A DNA stretch of 64,000 nucleotides from contig NZ_WIAO01000002.1 of the NCBI RefSeq assembly GCF_009451885.1, forward strand, positions 62,001 through 126,000, written 5' to 3'. Numbering within the stretch: the first letter of the stretch is position 1; every line of letters starts with the position of its first letter. This document shows positions 63,659 through 64,000 of this stretch, one piece after another. Position numbers and translations under genes: made by a program. The notes below the pieces were generated by a model. The model was not told the DNA's origin. It was given only the letters and a program-made list of their open reading frames with translations, and made no database searches. The DNA comes from Glycomyces albidus (GTDB lineage: Bacteria; Actinomycetota; Actinomycetes; Mycobacteriales; Micromonosporaceae).

Positions 63659-64000
63659 GCGAGGACACCCAGCCCGAGGCCGCCGACGGCCCCGGGCCCG
63701 ACGAGACCGCCCCGAAGCCGCAGGCCGCAGCGGCGAAGCCGAACCGCAGGCGGCCGGGCCTGACCCTGGCCGCCCTGCTCATCGCGGCGTTCGCCGTCGG
63801 CCTGGACCAGTGGACGAAGTTCCTGGCCGAGGCGAACCTGGACCCGCGGGAGCCCGTCCGCATCCTCGGCGGCCTCGTCCACCTGAGCCTGACGTGGAAC
63901 TCCGGCGCGGCCTTCAGCCTCGGCACCGGCTACACCTGGATCTTCACGATCGTGGCCTCGGCGGTGGTGGTCTTCCTCATCGTCCTGTCCCGCAAGATCG
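63655..64000 (+). CDS. lspA: Lipoprotein signal peptidase, 5' part
   Basis: Integral membrane aspartyl protease that removes lipoprotein signal peptides; cut by the window end. A Pro/Ala-rich N-terminal extension precedes the first helix (LTLAALLIAAFAVGLDQWTKFLAEANL), and the conserved TWNSGAAFSLGTGYTWIF follows. The catalytic aspartates lie beyond the end except DQWTK. No ATG, GTG or TTG with a ribosome site fits; CTG 63655 overlaps the preceding stop as CTGA with GGAGGAG upstream, and TTG 63631 is an alternative. Confidence 0.88.
   Translation, partial: MSEDTQPEAADGPGPDETAPKPQAAAAKPNRRRPGLTLAALLIAAFAVGLDQWTKFLAEANLDPREPVRILGGLVHLSLTWNSGAAFSLGTGYTWIFTIVASAVVVFLIVLSRKI

Overview
This window comes from the chromosome of a high-GC actinobacterium. 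The evidence is the very GC-rich third codon positions, many GTG starts, a SepF/YggT/DivIVA-type division cluster, a PimB-type mannosyltransferase, a class II DAHP synthase, a mycobacterial-type 3'-5' exoribonuclease, a GlnR box in front of glnA and an IdeR/DmdR box in front of a siderophore-interacting protein. The gene order (glnA with an RDD neighbour, pimB, fadD15-like, plsC, exoribonuclease AS, class II aroG, then murE to divIVA) is a rearranged version of the glnA1-to-wag31 stretch of Mycobacterium tuberculosis. A member of the Glycomycetales or Micromonosporales is my best inference; no rRNA, tRNA or other taxonomic marker is present.

Layout. 0-10.6 kb: glutamine synthetase, RDD membrane protein, NYN nuclease, PimB, a NarL-type two-component system, a long-chain acyl-CoA ligase and a ROK glucokinase. 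10.6-15 kb: a secreted beta-helix protein with carbohydrate-type operator candidates, an ornithine-cyclodeaminase-like TIGR00300 protein and an MFS exporter. 15.1-18.5 kb: the biotin operon bioA-bioF-bioD, with bioF frameshifted as read. 18.7-25.8 kb: NUDIX, P450, flavin monooxygenase with a nucleophile-less hydrolase-fold partner, esterase, PlsC and a CRP-family regulator. 26-33.3 kb: exoribonuclease, a phosphofructokinase with PPi-type residues, an FchA-FolD one-carbon pair, DAHP synthase and an LLM oxidoreductase. 33.2-41.5 kb is accessory: three tandem paralogous membrane proteins behind a doubled palindrome, a TIGR01777 epimerase, an Rrf2 regulator divergent from a cupin gene with twin palindromes over its promoter, an acyltransferase-like protein, a solitary TnpB, two small membrane proteins and an L,D-transpeptidase. 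41.6-64 kb: a secreted coiled-coil M15-like protein, a MarR regulator, then the division and cell wall cluster murE-murF-mraY-murD-ftsW-murG-murC, [Roco GTPase, siderophore-interacting protein], ftsQ-ftsZ-yggS-sepF-yggT-divIVA, a membrane protein, a DksA/TraR-type zinc-finger protein and the start of lspA.

The wall genes from murE to murC overlap stop-to-start almost throughout and must be one translationally coupled operon for lipid II synthesis and flipping. ftsQ/ftsZ and sepF/yggT/divIVA follow for septation and polar growth. The usual upstream part of this cluster (mraZ, rsmH, ftsL, ftsI) and pgeF/yfiH between ftsZ and yggS are not here, and a Roco protein plus an iron-regulated gene sit between murC and ftsQ.

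Three sequence-level themes recur. (1) Several genes have a TANNNT hexamer ending 6-7 nt before the start codon and no Shine-Dalgarno sequence, as expected for leaderless transcripts. (2) Short tandem repeats begin at or include stop codons at several gene ends: a 17-bp unit, a 25-bp unit, and an intergenic family with a core of about 57 nt present as tandem pairs at two loci. (3) Perfect short palindromes, often doubled, cover promoters of accessory genes. No CRISPR array, tRNA, rRNA or prophage was found.
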